A stretch of DNA of 64,000 nt from Cardiocondyla obscurior (Eukaryota > Arthropoda > Insecta > Hymenoptera > Formicidae): positions 1,054,001-1,118,000 of the forward strand of contig NC_091869.1 in NCBI RefSeq assembly GCF_019399895.1. The letters are read 5' to 3'. The notes below the pieces were generated by a model, which was not told where the DNA came from, did not search any database, and was given only the letters and a program-made list of their open reading frames with translations. The position numbers were made by a program, and so were the translations under genes. Every line of letters starts with the position of its first letter. Within the stretch, counting starts at the first letter, position 1. Positions 37,256 through 48,099 of the stretch are shown in pieces.

Positions 37256-38484
37256 CTAAGGAATCTGTGCTAAATGTTTTGCCGCGCGTCCCGAAATTAC
37301 TTTGAACTTTAGCGACCGTCTGCGCCGACGTTTGCTGTACACATACAATTGCGATACAGTGAAGCAACGGCAAACAATGTTACGTCAATTTAGTGAGATA
37401 TCGATTTTGCGATTGGTACGAAACCGATGTCCGAAGTTCGGTATGTTTGTACTTTTATAAGCGACGTCAAAGGACACTATTGGATTTCTTTTGTTCCTCA
37501 CTTTTTTTTTCTCCCCCCATTCCTCCCTCCCCAGAGTTGATGAAAAGGTTGTAATTGTTCGCGAAAGTAACGTCCGAAGTAAAATTTGAAAATAATACAA
37601 AAAGGACTTACTTCACGCGTTTTTTGCTGTCCGCTTCTCGGTTGATCGCTCTGAAACCAAATGAAATTGCACCAATTAGCAGTCGAATCATCATTACGGA
37701 TACACTTCGCAGTCATATATTTAATTAGACAGCTGTTAAATGATAAGGTGCGCATAAATCGATATGCCGCAGGTCCCCGTAATTTTGTAATTGCGTCGGC
37801 GACACTATCGGCAAATTAATTTAACGAGTTTCCGTTCGCCGCCCAACGAATTCCTTCGAAATTTTCCATAAGGATCCGTAATCCCGTAAAGAGGTTACAG
37901 CAATGCGACCCTCGCTGAAAGTGGCTTTAACTAGTAGTAAAGTCCGTCCCTTGTCGACAGGAAATACCTCTAACCACGCCGTTGCAATCGACAATGCCGG
38001 AGTCTCATCGGGATTCCGATATATCGGTATTATAGAGGAGCGCAGGACCGATTGTAACACGGCACAATGTCCTTGTAACAGTGCCCTTTATTACCTGAAG
38101 TTATCTGAGTTACTAACACGAATTAAACCACCCGCCTATTCGGATCTTTAACAAAACTATTCGGAACTATCGTTTCAATGAAACAATTGCCTCGCGTTAT
38201 TTTATTACAAAAATTTAATAAATATCGTAGGCGAGAAATGCGCGAAGAAAAAAATATCATTTGACGTGCGTGAAGATTTAATAGCTAGGCGGAGCATGTT
38301 ACGTCTGTTGCGATATATATTTATCTGAGGTTTTTGAAAAACGTATTTTTCATGGCTGGTAATAGGTCACGCCTAGACCTATCCGGAGTATACGCCGCGC
38401 TACAAATCAGGACCTCGCCAGGATTAAATCTATCTCTCGCGAAACGAAGCGCTCTTCTAAGCACGGAGAATCGATCGTTGCGGT

Positions 38485-38508
38485 TTCGCTCGCTCGCTCG
38501 CTCGTTCG
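38485..38508. repeat. CGCT tetranucleotide repeat
   Basis: TTCGCTCGCTCGCTCGCTCG, about five units, is directly followed by TTCG. Confidence 0.8.
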
Positions 38509-38619
38509 CCCACCGCGAAACAAATTCACGACGCACACCGGGGGCGAACGTGTTCCGTCGTTAAAAATGTAAACTCCACGATCTTACGAGCGCGGGCATG
38601 GTTCATTTGCCTCGTAAAA

Positions 38620-38725
38620 GCGAAACTAATGGTCGGCACAGAGTTATGTACCCCATATTGGCTCGCATTCAAGTCGAAATTCAAACCGCGCCGTGAAACG
38701 CGCGGCATGATCACCGGTCGGGTCG
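38620..38725 (+). repeat. R-E repeat, copy 3
   Basis: GAAACTAAT and GAGTTATGTAC precede ATTGGCTCGCATTCAAGTCG (from 38657) and AAATTCAAACCGCGCC. It is the same order as copy 2 and the same orientation. Confidence 0.45.
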
Positions 38726-40682
38726 TTACGACCCCAGCTGAAACACGAAATCAGCTTGTCGGATTATTAACCCTTTCATTATCGAGCTGAGTTTATGCAA
38801 AACGCCGATGATTTTAGACATTTTAAAAGATTAATGCTTTTCCGTATTACGATATCTACCATGTAGACGTGAGATTCTCGTTAAAAAATGGATCACTTAG
38901 AATTCTGGCCAGACCGTCTATAAATCTTTTAATGAGATCTCGCTTTAGGTTTGAAAACAAAAATTGTTTTCAAGTTTCAACTCCACTTAAACGCGATATA
39001 AAATTTTAATCGTCACTTTATCGGAATATTTATATAAAAAAATAATTAGTTTGTAATTAATTAAAGAATTGAGTTAAAAAATTTTTAATTAGATAGCATC
39101 AAAATAAATAATTTTTTTAAATTAATATTTATCGATATAATAAAATTAATCGATAAATTTAGGAATTTCATTCCATTTAGACGTGTCATTCTCAATCTTA
39201 TATAATTCCCTTCACCGCAATACAATTATTCGGATGACGAATCACAAATGTGGAAGTAACGCGCGCCTTTCCACGAATCGCTACGTTCTCGAATCGGCAT
39301 GAAAGCGATGCCGCGAGATGGGCACGTGAGATCATCGCAGGATGGAACTTGAGATATTACTGCCAATCGCGGGAAGCCAGAACATCCGAAAGGAATTTTA
39401 ATCTGTGGAAGGTATCCGCTGGCACGGTAAAGGATGTCGAAGGACACTCGTTTTAGAAACGATAAATTATTAAAGTTTCTTATAACGAAAAGCTATAAAA
39501 AAAAAAAAAATTACACATAGTGGCAAAGTTATATCTTTAAGGAAATTAATAATAAATCACGTGAAATAGTTACAATTAATTAAAACAAGTCAACAAATTG
39601 TCGCTCGTGATAAATTTCAAATGTAGAATGTTAATTATGGTAATTGAAAGGAGGTAAGGGGGCAGGAAAAAGTTATTAATTCTTACACGAGGAACAGTAG
39701 CAAGTGGATTAGATTCGCGTAATTAGAAATCTTGTCGCGTGGAACATAAATGGACTAGACATTTCCATTCCCGGAACAAGAAAACGGACCTTTAGTTCCA
39801 GAAATCTGCGCTTGCAATTTTCCACCATGTCCTGAGAGGAAACTGTCGTGTACAAAGAGAAATAAAATTCACAATTATAATTGCATCAAATCCACGATTG
39901 TGCACAAAGTGCCAGCAAAAAAAAAAAATAAAAAAAATCTCAGAAAATTACTCTTTGAAATTTGAAATAAATGTAATCGCCGATTCTATTATCATGTGAA
40001 CATTTTGCCTAATCATGTGGAAGTAATTCCTTTTCTTTTTCTTTCTATTTTACGGTAAAATTATTTGTATTTCAAAGGAAAATACGCATACGTTTCAAAG
40101 ATTGGTTGCTTTCTCTTTATGCTCGGCATTGATAATTCGTTCTAAAATGTCGCGTACACAAACGTACTTAAACGCGAATTTTCCTGCAAATATGGCAGAA
40201 GTTAAGAGCGATCGGGAGCACCGGGAGCAATCCCGGCCGTAAAACACCGCAGCCATGCTAGCGGTGAGGCGGTACGAATTATCGGCCGCGCGATTCCCGA
40301 CAATTTAGCGATCCGCCCGTTGTGCGACGACATGACGACAACGCTATTCAAATCTCGCTCCCATTCCTCCCCCTGTCGTCGTTTCCCGCTCCGTGTGCGC
40401 CGTGGCAGTAAAACAAATCCTTTTATCCCGAGCGAGGCGTTTCGTCTCCTCGAAACCATAGCCGCATTCATCCCGCAGGATGTGTCCGGGATGAAGGGAG
40501 TAGAGAGGATGGCGCAATTCCATACCGACAGAGAATACCTCGCTCCGCCGCTGCGAGAGAACAGAGAGGTAAAACGGGGGAGGGGCGGGAAGGGGGGTGG
40601 CACATTGCGCAACGCAACACGGCTACGTGCTGCCCTATGCTCTCTCCGCGCGTCCTTTCCCCCTCCTTGCCGGTGGCTGCAG

Positions 40683-40737
40683 ACGGCGCATAAGCCACTC
40701 GTCATTATTTCATCGAAGTCGATGGTGGGTTCAACAG
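40683..40737 (+). other. candidate 55-nt internal exon
   Basis: A C/T-rich tract (40645-40670) leads to acceptor GGCTGCAG, and a donor CAACAG followed by GTATGT occurs 55 nt later. Two of three sense frames are open; the third has TAA. It does not fit in frame after exon 2 or after the 34102 micro-exon, since both joins produce early stops. It would therefore belong to another transcript or an untranslated leader. The reverse strand also reads a smooth peptide (PVEPTIDFDEIMTSG) across the same bases, but without a minus-strand acceptor next to it. No family is recognised. Confidence 0.22.
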
Positions 40738-41907
40738 GTATGTTTCCGGCGCAATTCCAAGTCTGTGGAACGGGTCGGACTTGCGGAAAAGGCGACGGAA
40801 TAACAGAGAACAGCGCGGAGACCAATAGTCCTTACGTACGCGGGATATCGCAAAAGTGTAAGAGCGCGATCCGTCAACGAACTTGCTTGGCGCGGTTAGC
40901 CCAAACTAATCGATTTTATTTTATTAAACGTCATTATTTCTGCGCAATTCAGCGTTAAATTTTTAAGTAACCAATAAGTAAATTAGAATTTTTGATATAC
41001 AGTTCTTGTTGAAAATTAATCGAGGAATAACGAAACCTTAATTACTTTAATTATATTAATTTGGCCTTTAATTATTCGCGTGAAATCTTTCAGATCTCCA
41101 GGAAAAAATGCATTAAATAAATAACGTAATTACAAAATAATTAAACCTTACTTTATTGCACACGCGCGCGGTGAATATAAAAAGAAACGCGTTTAAAACA
41201 GCTCCAAGTTCAAAGACAGCCACTCCGCATATAATCATATAAATTGAAAAACTGATTGGAGTCTCGAAGACTTTGCGCGCGAGCAATTAAAAGCTAATTA
41301 ATTAAATTTGCAAAAATCAAATGTTAGAACTGGGGGGACATTTTTTTCAATATTTGCTGCGACGACGAACGGCGAATTTGATAAGAGGCTTTCGTCTGCT
41401 TTACTTTTAACATTTGTAAGATCCAAGAGGCATGGTTAATCTCTCGCATTCTCCTGTACACTTGCGCATGCCATTGTGTCTTTCAACGGTACATCCGATG
41501 CATGCGAGACGAAAGAATGCCGAATATCGAAAGCTTTGGCGGAACTGGCCTCGAGCCAGAGCATTACTTCCAAGGTAGGAGGAAAAGAGCCCGCGTAGAC
41601 GATACGGTGCGCGAAACGGAGAAAGATAGGTGAGCGAGGTAGAAGGTGGGTGAGAGGGGGAGGGAATAGAGAGCGAGGGATGGTAACCCGAATGAATATT
41701 TAATTTCTGCATATCTCACCCCGGGTAAAGTTCAGAGCGACGGGATGGCCGGTTTGCTCCCAGGAGGGTAGAAGGAAGAGCCCCGTGTCCCTTGTACTTC
41801 CCGGCAACCCCTGTGATATAGAGTAGACACTCCCGAGGATCTCTCACTACCGCTACCATCGCTCCCGCTATTACCCTATTCCCGCAACCCCCCCAATCCT
41901 TTCCCAG

Positions 41908-42142
41908 TATCCGTAGTTCGCTCTCTCGGCTGCTTTCCACCGTGGTCGCTCGTGGCCGAAGGGCCAATTACGACCTTCCTTACGAGAAGGCGGTGGAGGC
42001 GGAGAACGAGAGTGAGCGAGATGAAGAAAAAAGTCGAGGTAGAAAGAGAAAAGGGGAAGAAAAAAAAAAAAAAAAAAAAAGCGAAGCGAGCGGGAACGAC
42101 GTAAGGGGCGGACGAGACAGGGAGATAGTGGGGGGAGATGAG
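41908..42142 (+). other. candidate 235-nt exon, charged low-complexity coding frame
   Basis: A strong C/T tract (41826-41905) ends in TTTCCCAG. The downstream donor is GATGAG followed by GTAAGG at 42143. The frame starting at the second base is open for all 78 codons: IRSSLSRLLSTVVARGRR, then a Glu/Lys/Arg-rich segment with a run of seven Lys encoded by a 21-nt A tract. This frame continues correctly from exon 2 and the 34102 micro-exon, and the exon ends in phase 0. Purine-rich DNA makes stop-free frames and GAG/GTAAG words likely by chance, and similar purine-rich tracts nearby are clearly repeats, so confidence is low. Confidence 0.22.
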
Positions 42143-42692
42143 GTAAGGCAAAGGGAAAAGGCAGCGAGTGCTTGAAGAGTATAGAAGCAGGGGATGGTCG
42201 AGAAAACGAAAGATCGTGAAGAGCCGGGGGTGGCCGGGAGTTTTAGACGAAGGTATTTCCACGGAGATCTGGATCTTAGACTCGATGGACCGCAGACTAT
42301 CGAGGAGAGGAGGAATATGGACGTACCGCCGACAGGGAGGGTCGCGGAGACAGAGGAATGGATTGAGGGTGCGGTCGAAAGTTTCAGCGCAAGGATAAAG
42401 GCGCGAGATCGATTAGTGCACCCAGGGTAACGAAAGCGTAATTTATAGCGAGGTGCGCAAAGGCGACCAGCTACGAAAATAAAGCAAAGTGGAATAGTAA
42501 ATTATAGCGAGAAGAGCGAGAGAGAGAGAGATTGAGGTCAAAGAAAGAATGAAGAATCAATGATGACTGAAAAGAAAGAGGTTGAATTGGGCGCGTAGGT
42601 ACGCGTGTATGGGTGTGTATGTGAATGAAAAAATATTTAATTCTGTGCTCTATCATTCACATAGCTCACACAGATATAAAAAAAAGAAAATA

Positions 42693-42760
<68 letters not shown>

Positions 42761-43779
42761 ATGCACTTTTTAAATGAGACTCGCTCGATGGAGGCCAGAT
42801 AAAGGAGCACAGATAAGGAGAAAAGAGCTTTAGAGAGCATCAAAGCCGGACGAGATTGGACGCTAAAAATGTACATAGCAATTGGACAAAAGAAAAAGCG
42901 AGACAAGGGTTAGGAAAAAAAAAAAAGCGGTAGTAAAAAGGAACATCGTCGTCGCGGCGGGCGTCGAAGAAAAGTCTGGAAAAAACACAAATAACAATCA
43001 ACGGGGGAGATCAGCAAAAAGAATGAGGGAAAAAAAACACACGTATGGAGCAAGGGATGTCGTGACAAGTAATTCGGAGTGTCCAATGAGAACCCGGTTC
43101 AAATAATCCGACTTAATTCTTAAACCCTTTCCCAAAAGCGTATCCGTGACGAATGTTTTTTAGTATTATGTTGGGTACGAAGCGATAATAAGATACTTTT
43201 ACAAGTTTTTCTACAAGTCTTTTTTTTTTTTTTGGCTAGATATAGTAGCAATTAAATATATTTTGTTATTGAAATATAATATTATTAGAGAGCTAAAGTA
43301 GTTGCCTAGAAGTTGTCTTCCGTACAAACTTTTTAATCCTGTCGATCCAACTGTCAATCTAGTACTTTAATCGTCTCCTCTTCTCTAAGACGCGCGCTCT
43401 ATTTTGAATTTGCCTTGAATTTAATTATAATATATAATTTTACGTATAATAGTAAATTATAAAATGCGTACCTAAAAAATTTTTTTTTCTATTTTCTCTT
43501 GCGCGGAAGATAAATTAAACGTTACCATCTCGAACTAATAGGCAACGTCGCAGTGGTATTCCCCGTTTTAGTGTAAAGAGAAAAAAAATTTGATTATGAA
43601 AATTTTATAACTTTATATTTGGGATGACGTAAGAAATTAAAAAATATTACAAACTTTTAAGAGTAGTCGAAGGGTTATGAGAGAAATGCACAGAGGATAC
43701 ACAGTGGCCATTAGTGGTCGAGTTAAGGTAATGGCAGACACGAGTTAGAATGCAGATATAAAAAGTAAATAAAGAAAAA
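42143..43779. other. gene-free stretch with TA microsatellite
   Basis: Purine-rich to 42560, then the TA repeat, then purine-rich and AT-rich DNA with a T run near 43221. No exon with both splice sites. Confidence 0.5.
42690..42755. repeat. TA dinucleotide microsatellite
   Basis: An almost pure TA run of about 66 nt is interrupted by one TT. It is flanked by A-rich sequence and is the longest simple repeat in the window. It is likely polymorphic in length. Confidence 0.95.
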
Positions 43780-44170
43780 GTAAATGAAAATGAGACGAAG
43801 AGCTACTGGGGATGGGTGGAAGGAGTGCAGCCGGTGTAAGAGGGTGGAGAAGAAAGACAACAATGAAGACGAGGGTCGGGTAAAAAGAAAAGACGAATAT
43901 CCACGGAGGATGGAGGAAGAAACGGAAAAGGGAGGGAAGGGGGAGAGCAGGAGATGGCAGGGCGGGAAGACCGCGACGAATGAAAGAGGGGAAAAAAAAA
44001 AAAAAAAAAGAGGAAAAGGGAGAAGCTGAGGCTGGTAATTTGGATCGAGTCGACCATCCACTCAAACCCCCGGGAACTACTGGCGGTCGACTCTCCCCCT
44101 CTTCGCTAAAATCTGGATCTTACTTGATCTAAGTAGATCTTAAAGTAGAATAGTTCGCCCGTAAGATAAC
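43780..44170 (+). repeat. R-F purine-rich repeat, unit 1
   Basis: A long purine-rich tract with a 19-nt A run near 43992 ends in GCTGGTAATTTGGATCGAG (44031-44049). About 60 nt later come AAATCTGGATCTTACTTGAT and CTAAGTAGATCTTAAAGTAG. These 3' blocks recur in unit 2 at matching distances. The complement encodes a stop-poor Phe/Ser/Pro-rich frame that is only a product of composition. Confidence 0.5.
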
Positions 44171-44793
44171 GCGATGCGCGCACGATATTCGACCCAAATC
44201 GAAAGTATGTCGCGAGAATGTTCCGCTGTCAAAATAGGGGCGAGATTAAACGTTACGGAAACATAAATAGACAAATGTAAAGGCCGTTTATCTCGGCTGC
44301 AGCGTGCGAAATAGACTTTGGAAGTCTCATTAACACAAATGCCATTGCGTAAATGTGAACAAGTACCTCCTTTCTTTAACACCTTATGAATTAGAAAAGA
44401 GATAGAGAGAGAAAGAGAGAGGGAGATTCATTAAAATTAAATGATTCACATTGTGGGCGTAAAGACACGTTGGCTTAAGAATGCAATCTACCTTTAATTA
44501 AAATCAAAATATTTCCAACACAAAACGCGCAGTAATTTGTATAAATGTCTCATTACAAATGTTCGCTGATGCAAAACAATTTAATGTATGTCTCATTCGA
44601 CAAATGAATTTATGAATACAATTTTGTGATTTTATTTTCGGACAAATTGTGGCCTTTCGAGTTGGAAACCTTTTAATCGTTTTAGGATAATAGCGAAACG
44701 TGCGTTTTGTAGAATATGTTGAAACGAGATTAGTTCGCTATCTAACTTTGCGGACAATTATATGGATAGATTGCAACGAGACGAAGCTAAAAG

Positions 44794-45130
44794 CCGCGGA
44801 ATTAAAATTAGAATTCCACGGAGTGGCATACGACAAAAAGTCAGTATAAGGAAAAGGTAAAAAAAGAAAAGCGAAAGAAAGAAAAGAGAAAGAGAGAGAG
44901 AGAGAACGAACATGACGACAGAGCAATGAGGGAAGTATAGAAAAGCTGAGGAAAATACGAAGAGAGGAGAAAATGAAGGGGTAGGAAAAAGGAGCGCGAC
45001 GAGAACGGAGATTGGTAATTCGGATCTAATCGAGTGCGACTGGAGGAACCAGCGGTGTCCATCTGGCCGTGTCTTAAATCTCGATCTTCCGCGATCTAAG
45101 TAGACTATAAAGTCGGATGGAGTGCCGATA
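44794..45130 (+). repeat. R-F purine-rich repeat, unit 2
   Basis: The 5' block is CCGCGGAATTAAAATTAG (44794-44811), with CAAAAAGTC 40 nt later. A GA-rich body follows, and the 3' blocks are GATTGGTAATTCGGATCTAA (45010-45029), AAATCTCGATCTTCCGCGAT and CTAAGTAGACTATAAAGTCG. It shares its 5' part with unit 3 and its 3' part with unit 1. Confidence 0.55.
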
Positions 45131-45298
45131 CGATAAGAAATACAGTAAGGAAATGGTGGGATCCGTGAAAGATAGCGGGGGTTAAGTTTTAACGGGAAAA
45201 CAAAACTTGGTAAAACGCGCTCGAGCTCCGACTCGTCGATCGATACCGGCGGTGCAATTGCGCGGTCAATTGGTCGCGTAAAAAGGAAATGCGAAGTA

Positions 45299-45334
45299 GG
45301 AATTAAAATCGCAATTGCCGCGCGGACAGAACGG
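45299..45334 (+). repeat. R-F repeat, 5' fragment
   Basis: GGAATTAAAATCGCAATTGC then CGCGCGGACAGAACGG resembles the 5' block of unit 3 (GGAATTAAAATTACAATCTC, CGCGGATACGACACGG). The purine-rich body does not follow at once, so this is a fragment. Confidence 0.4.
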
Positions 45335-45579
45335 TTTATCTGTAAGTATCTAAGCGCGCTAAAGAATAAGGATCGAAATCCGTTCAGGGATTGGATAGAG
45401 AAAAGACAGAGAGGGAGAGAGAGATAGAGAAAAAAAAAAGGGAAAAGTTCGACGAAGAATTAACCGGTGTGATATACGAACCATAGCCTCCGCTCACGAA
45501 TGTATACGCGTATGTAAGTATAGAACGCGCACACGAAGGAGCATACGCCTTCGAACGACGGGGCGCGAGAGATAAAATA

Positions 45580-45815
45580 CCGCCGGAATTAAAATTACAA
45601 TCTCCGCGGATACGACACGGTGCGGCAAAAAGTCGACCGAGGATAAAAAACCCCGAGTCGTCCGCGAGCGAGAAGCGAGGCGAGGAAGATGAGGCAGATC
45701 CAAAGAATAGGAATGCGATAAAGGGGAAACGACGGAGGAACAGGAGAGCGTGGAAAAATAAAAAAGAAGTGGAGACCGGTAATTCGCGTGGTGAGGATCG
45801 ACCGTTTCCTCTAAG
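45580..45815 (+). repeat. R-F purine-rich repeat, unit 3
   Basis: The 5' block is GGAATTAAAATTACAATCTC (45585-45604), with GCAAAAAGTCGACCGAGG. A purine-rich body follows, and the 3' block is GACCGGTAATTCGCG. The terminal AAGTAGA part of units 1 and 2 is missing, so the 3' end is truncated. Confidence 0.5.
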
Positions 45816-46633
45816 CAAGCTTGGGCACTAGCGATGCTAGCTTACGTTTCTGTATAATCCTTTCCTTTTCAGTATATCTTAAAATCAATTAAGCAAAGAA
45901 AGGCTGAGTCTGCGATTTAAATCATTTTTATCGCGCAAAATTATTTTTATTAAAATTATTTTAGCAAATACTTCGATGCTAAGTAAAGTAAACGTATTAA
46001 TATTTGCAATTAAATTGCCCGTTTCGTGTATTTAATATTATACTCCATATGAAATCATAATTTCCACATAGCAATACATTTTTAATTTTAAATTAAGATA
46101 TATAAAAAAAAGTAATATTGAAAATAAAAAGGACGGATATAAGAGAAGAAAACGGAAACTTGAGGAACACTGTTTTACCCCCTTTCAACGTGATATGCCC
46201 GTAGCACTTTCCAACTACGTCGACGTCGTATTCGGGGAGCTTACTGAGGCAGGGAAGGGTTCACTCCGCAAGAAACCCCCGGAAATTGGAATCTTAAATC
46301 GATCTAAATCCTCTTTATCGCCGAGGAGTTCTCTCCTTCTTAGAAATCGGTCCCATATCGCTGCATGCCGCTCGACGTGTAAACGTAACGACAACTGGTT
46401 CCTCATCGTTCTTCCATTATGAAACGGCCGTCTCTGCATTTGTGCGACGCGCGATCTCTCGGGACCGAGATTCGATCTTACGCCTGGCCAATCATGCCGG
46501 AAAGTTAGCCGATCCGGGTGTTGCAGTCCGTTTTCACGTACCTCCCTCTCACCCCTCTGTATCGCGGATCCGCGTAATTGGATTTGCGAGACTAAGGCAA
46601 CCGTAGTATTACAGCAAATGGCATAGAACTCTT

Positions 46634-46670
46634 TTGTGTGTGTGTGCGAGAAAGAGAGAGAGAAAGAGAG
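46634..46670. repeat. GT then GA compound microsatellite
   Basis: TGTGTGTGTGTG is followed directly by a GA-rich segment with AGAGAGAGAGAA. Confidence 0.8.
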
Positions 46671-47194
46671 TTTGAATCTCGAAATATCTACGATATCAAT
46701 CTAAAGAATCGTATCAAGATTGTCGTATTAATAATACACATACTTATACGCCTATACATTAATTACATGCACATACGCAATTATATACATATCGAAGAAA
46801 GAAATATATACGGGCAGATTTTTTTTTTTTTTTTATATTAACGCGTGGTTTCTTCGCACGTTTGAGAAATGCCGTCCGGAATCAAAACGACCGCTCGCTA
46901 ATCGTGATGAGACCCGTGGCGAAATGTGGCCGCGCATCGTGGCGCGACGCATTATTCAGCAGAACTTAATAAATGCGCATCCCTCTCCTTCGCCCGCTTT
47001 TGTCCCAGCGGGCTGTGAATTCTAATGGGTTTTACGCCGCCGGATATGTATATACGGAGGTACGGTGACTGATACGCCGACGGCGCCCGCTTGGTGAGGT
47101 ATAACGCACAGTTCGGCAAATACGAAGTCGAAATTTCGAGGCACTGCTATATGTATATGCAGACGGAGAAAGGGAGTTAGGTAGATCGGTGGTC

Positions 47195-47242
47195 AGATAG
47201 ATAGATAGCTAGATAGACGGATAGATAACTAGATAGATAAAT
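47195..47242. repeat. imperfect GATA tetranucleotide repeat
   Basis: About eleven GATA or AGAT units with point changes (GCTA, GACG, ACTA). Confidence 0.85.
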
Positions 47243-47875
47243 GAAAGCCGGAGGTAGAGAGAAAGAGGAAGTGAGTATCCGCGATACTGCATTCGCCGCA
47301 GATTTGCCAGTAGATAGTCGATTACATGCCTGGCTTGCTTATTGCGCGCTTTGAACGTCGATGCTTGGAGACACGTATAACGGTATTGGTGACGCCGGCG
47401 AGTGAGAGTCAAAGCGAAAGATTTTAGCGATTTTACCGAAGCCGAAGGGCGATGGGAGCCAAAGGTCGACGCCGCGCACTCCGAGAGATCTCGAGCTTTG
47501 AACCCGAGCGATTTCGTGCGCGCGACTGTGGACCAGAATCCCTATTAGCAAATATTAATCGTACGCGAATGCGACCAGGGGAAAAATCTTGCAGATAAAA
47601 AAAGAGGATAGATCCGCAAACGAGGTGACAGATGCAAATACAGATAACAATATAAATTTCGTGTGTTATAAAATTTTTTTTGCTGTTGACGAACCAATTA
47701 GTATATTTTTTTTTTATATTAAAAGAAAATAAGACTGAAACGTAAAGCACGATGCGGAATATTATAAGAACTGTTGCAACGCACATACAAACTTCGTTTT
47801 TATTTATTTTTTCTATTTCTCTTTCTCTTTTTCTCTCTCTCTCTCTCCTAATTAATATTCGTCATTTAATATCAG

Positions 47876-48099
47876 CACCGATAAAATGCCCGATGTGCGC
47901 GGCGCGCAAATATTTGCGCGGACAATCTGCAAACCGCCAGCGACTGAATTTGCAACGTAACTACTCGAAATTAAACGCCCGCTCCTCTCTTAGTTGCAGG
48001 ATCCGCAACGTCCCTTGCACGACGCGAGAAATGAGAAAGACAACGCCCGATAGAGAGATTTACTCAAGTTACATTCCGGATCACGTGGCCTTAGAGTAA
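47876..48099 (+). CDS. candidate terminal coding exon, unknown product
   Basis: A pyrimidine tract (47805-47849) is followed by acceptor AATATCAG. The downstream frame is open for 73 codons to a TAA at 48097. It begins PIKCPMCAARKYLRG and is basic with four Cys (CPMC near the start, two more further on), then ends DHVALE. An AATAAA at 48508-48513 could serve polyadenylation. The upstream join must be phase 1, which does not fit directly after the 41908 candidate. An 18-nt palindrome (47903-47920) lies inside. The Cys spacing does not match a zinc-binding family that I can name. A chance open frame is a real alternative. Confidence 0.18.
47903..47920. repeat. 18-bp perfect palindrome
   Basis: CGCGCAAATATTTGCGCG is its own reverse complement. 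It could be a dyad binding site. About a quarter of such a site is expected by chance in 64 kb, so it is only mildly notable. Confidence 0.7.

Larger units (their letters stand above)
35893..40682. other. gene-free stretch carrying R-E
   Basis: GA-rich DNA near 35900-36230, the GGC repeat, R-E copies and AT-rich DNA at 38990-39180 and 39480-40130. CG-rich DNA from 40200 has long overlapping open frames on both strands that match no known protein. Confidence 0.5.
45830..47804. other. gene-free stretch
   Basis: AT-rich at 45850-46140. It then holds the GT/GA and GATA microsatellites and a T run near 46820. A fragment GAAGTCGAAATTTCGAGGCA near 47124 weakly recalls R-E. Confidence 0.45.

Noticed and set aside
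40202..40958. Longest open frames of the window, about 207 and 212 codons on opposite strands
   Set aside because: They overlap on both strands in CG-rich DNA where stop codons are scarce, and neither resembles a known family. One internal splice-bounded segment was kept as a weak exon candidate only.
43085..43115. B-box-like GGTTCAAATAATCC
   Set aside because: No cloverleaf can be drawn; upstream lacks an A box at the required distance.
43723..44065. Phe/Ser/Pro-rich open frames opposite the purine tract
   Set aside because: They are the mirror of R-F purine-rich DNA and recur wherever such tracts occur.
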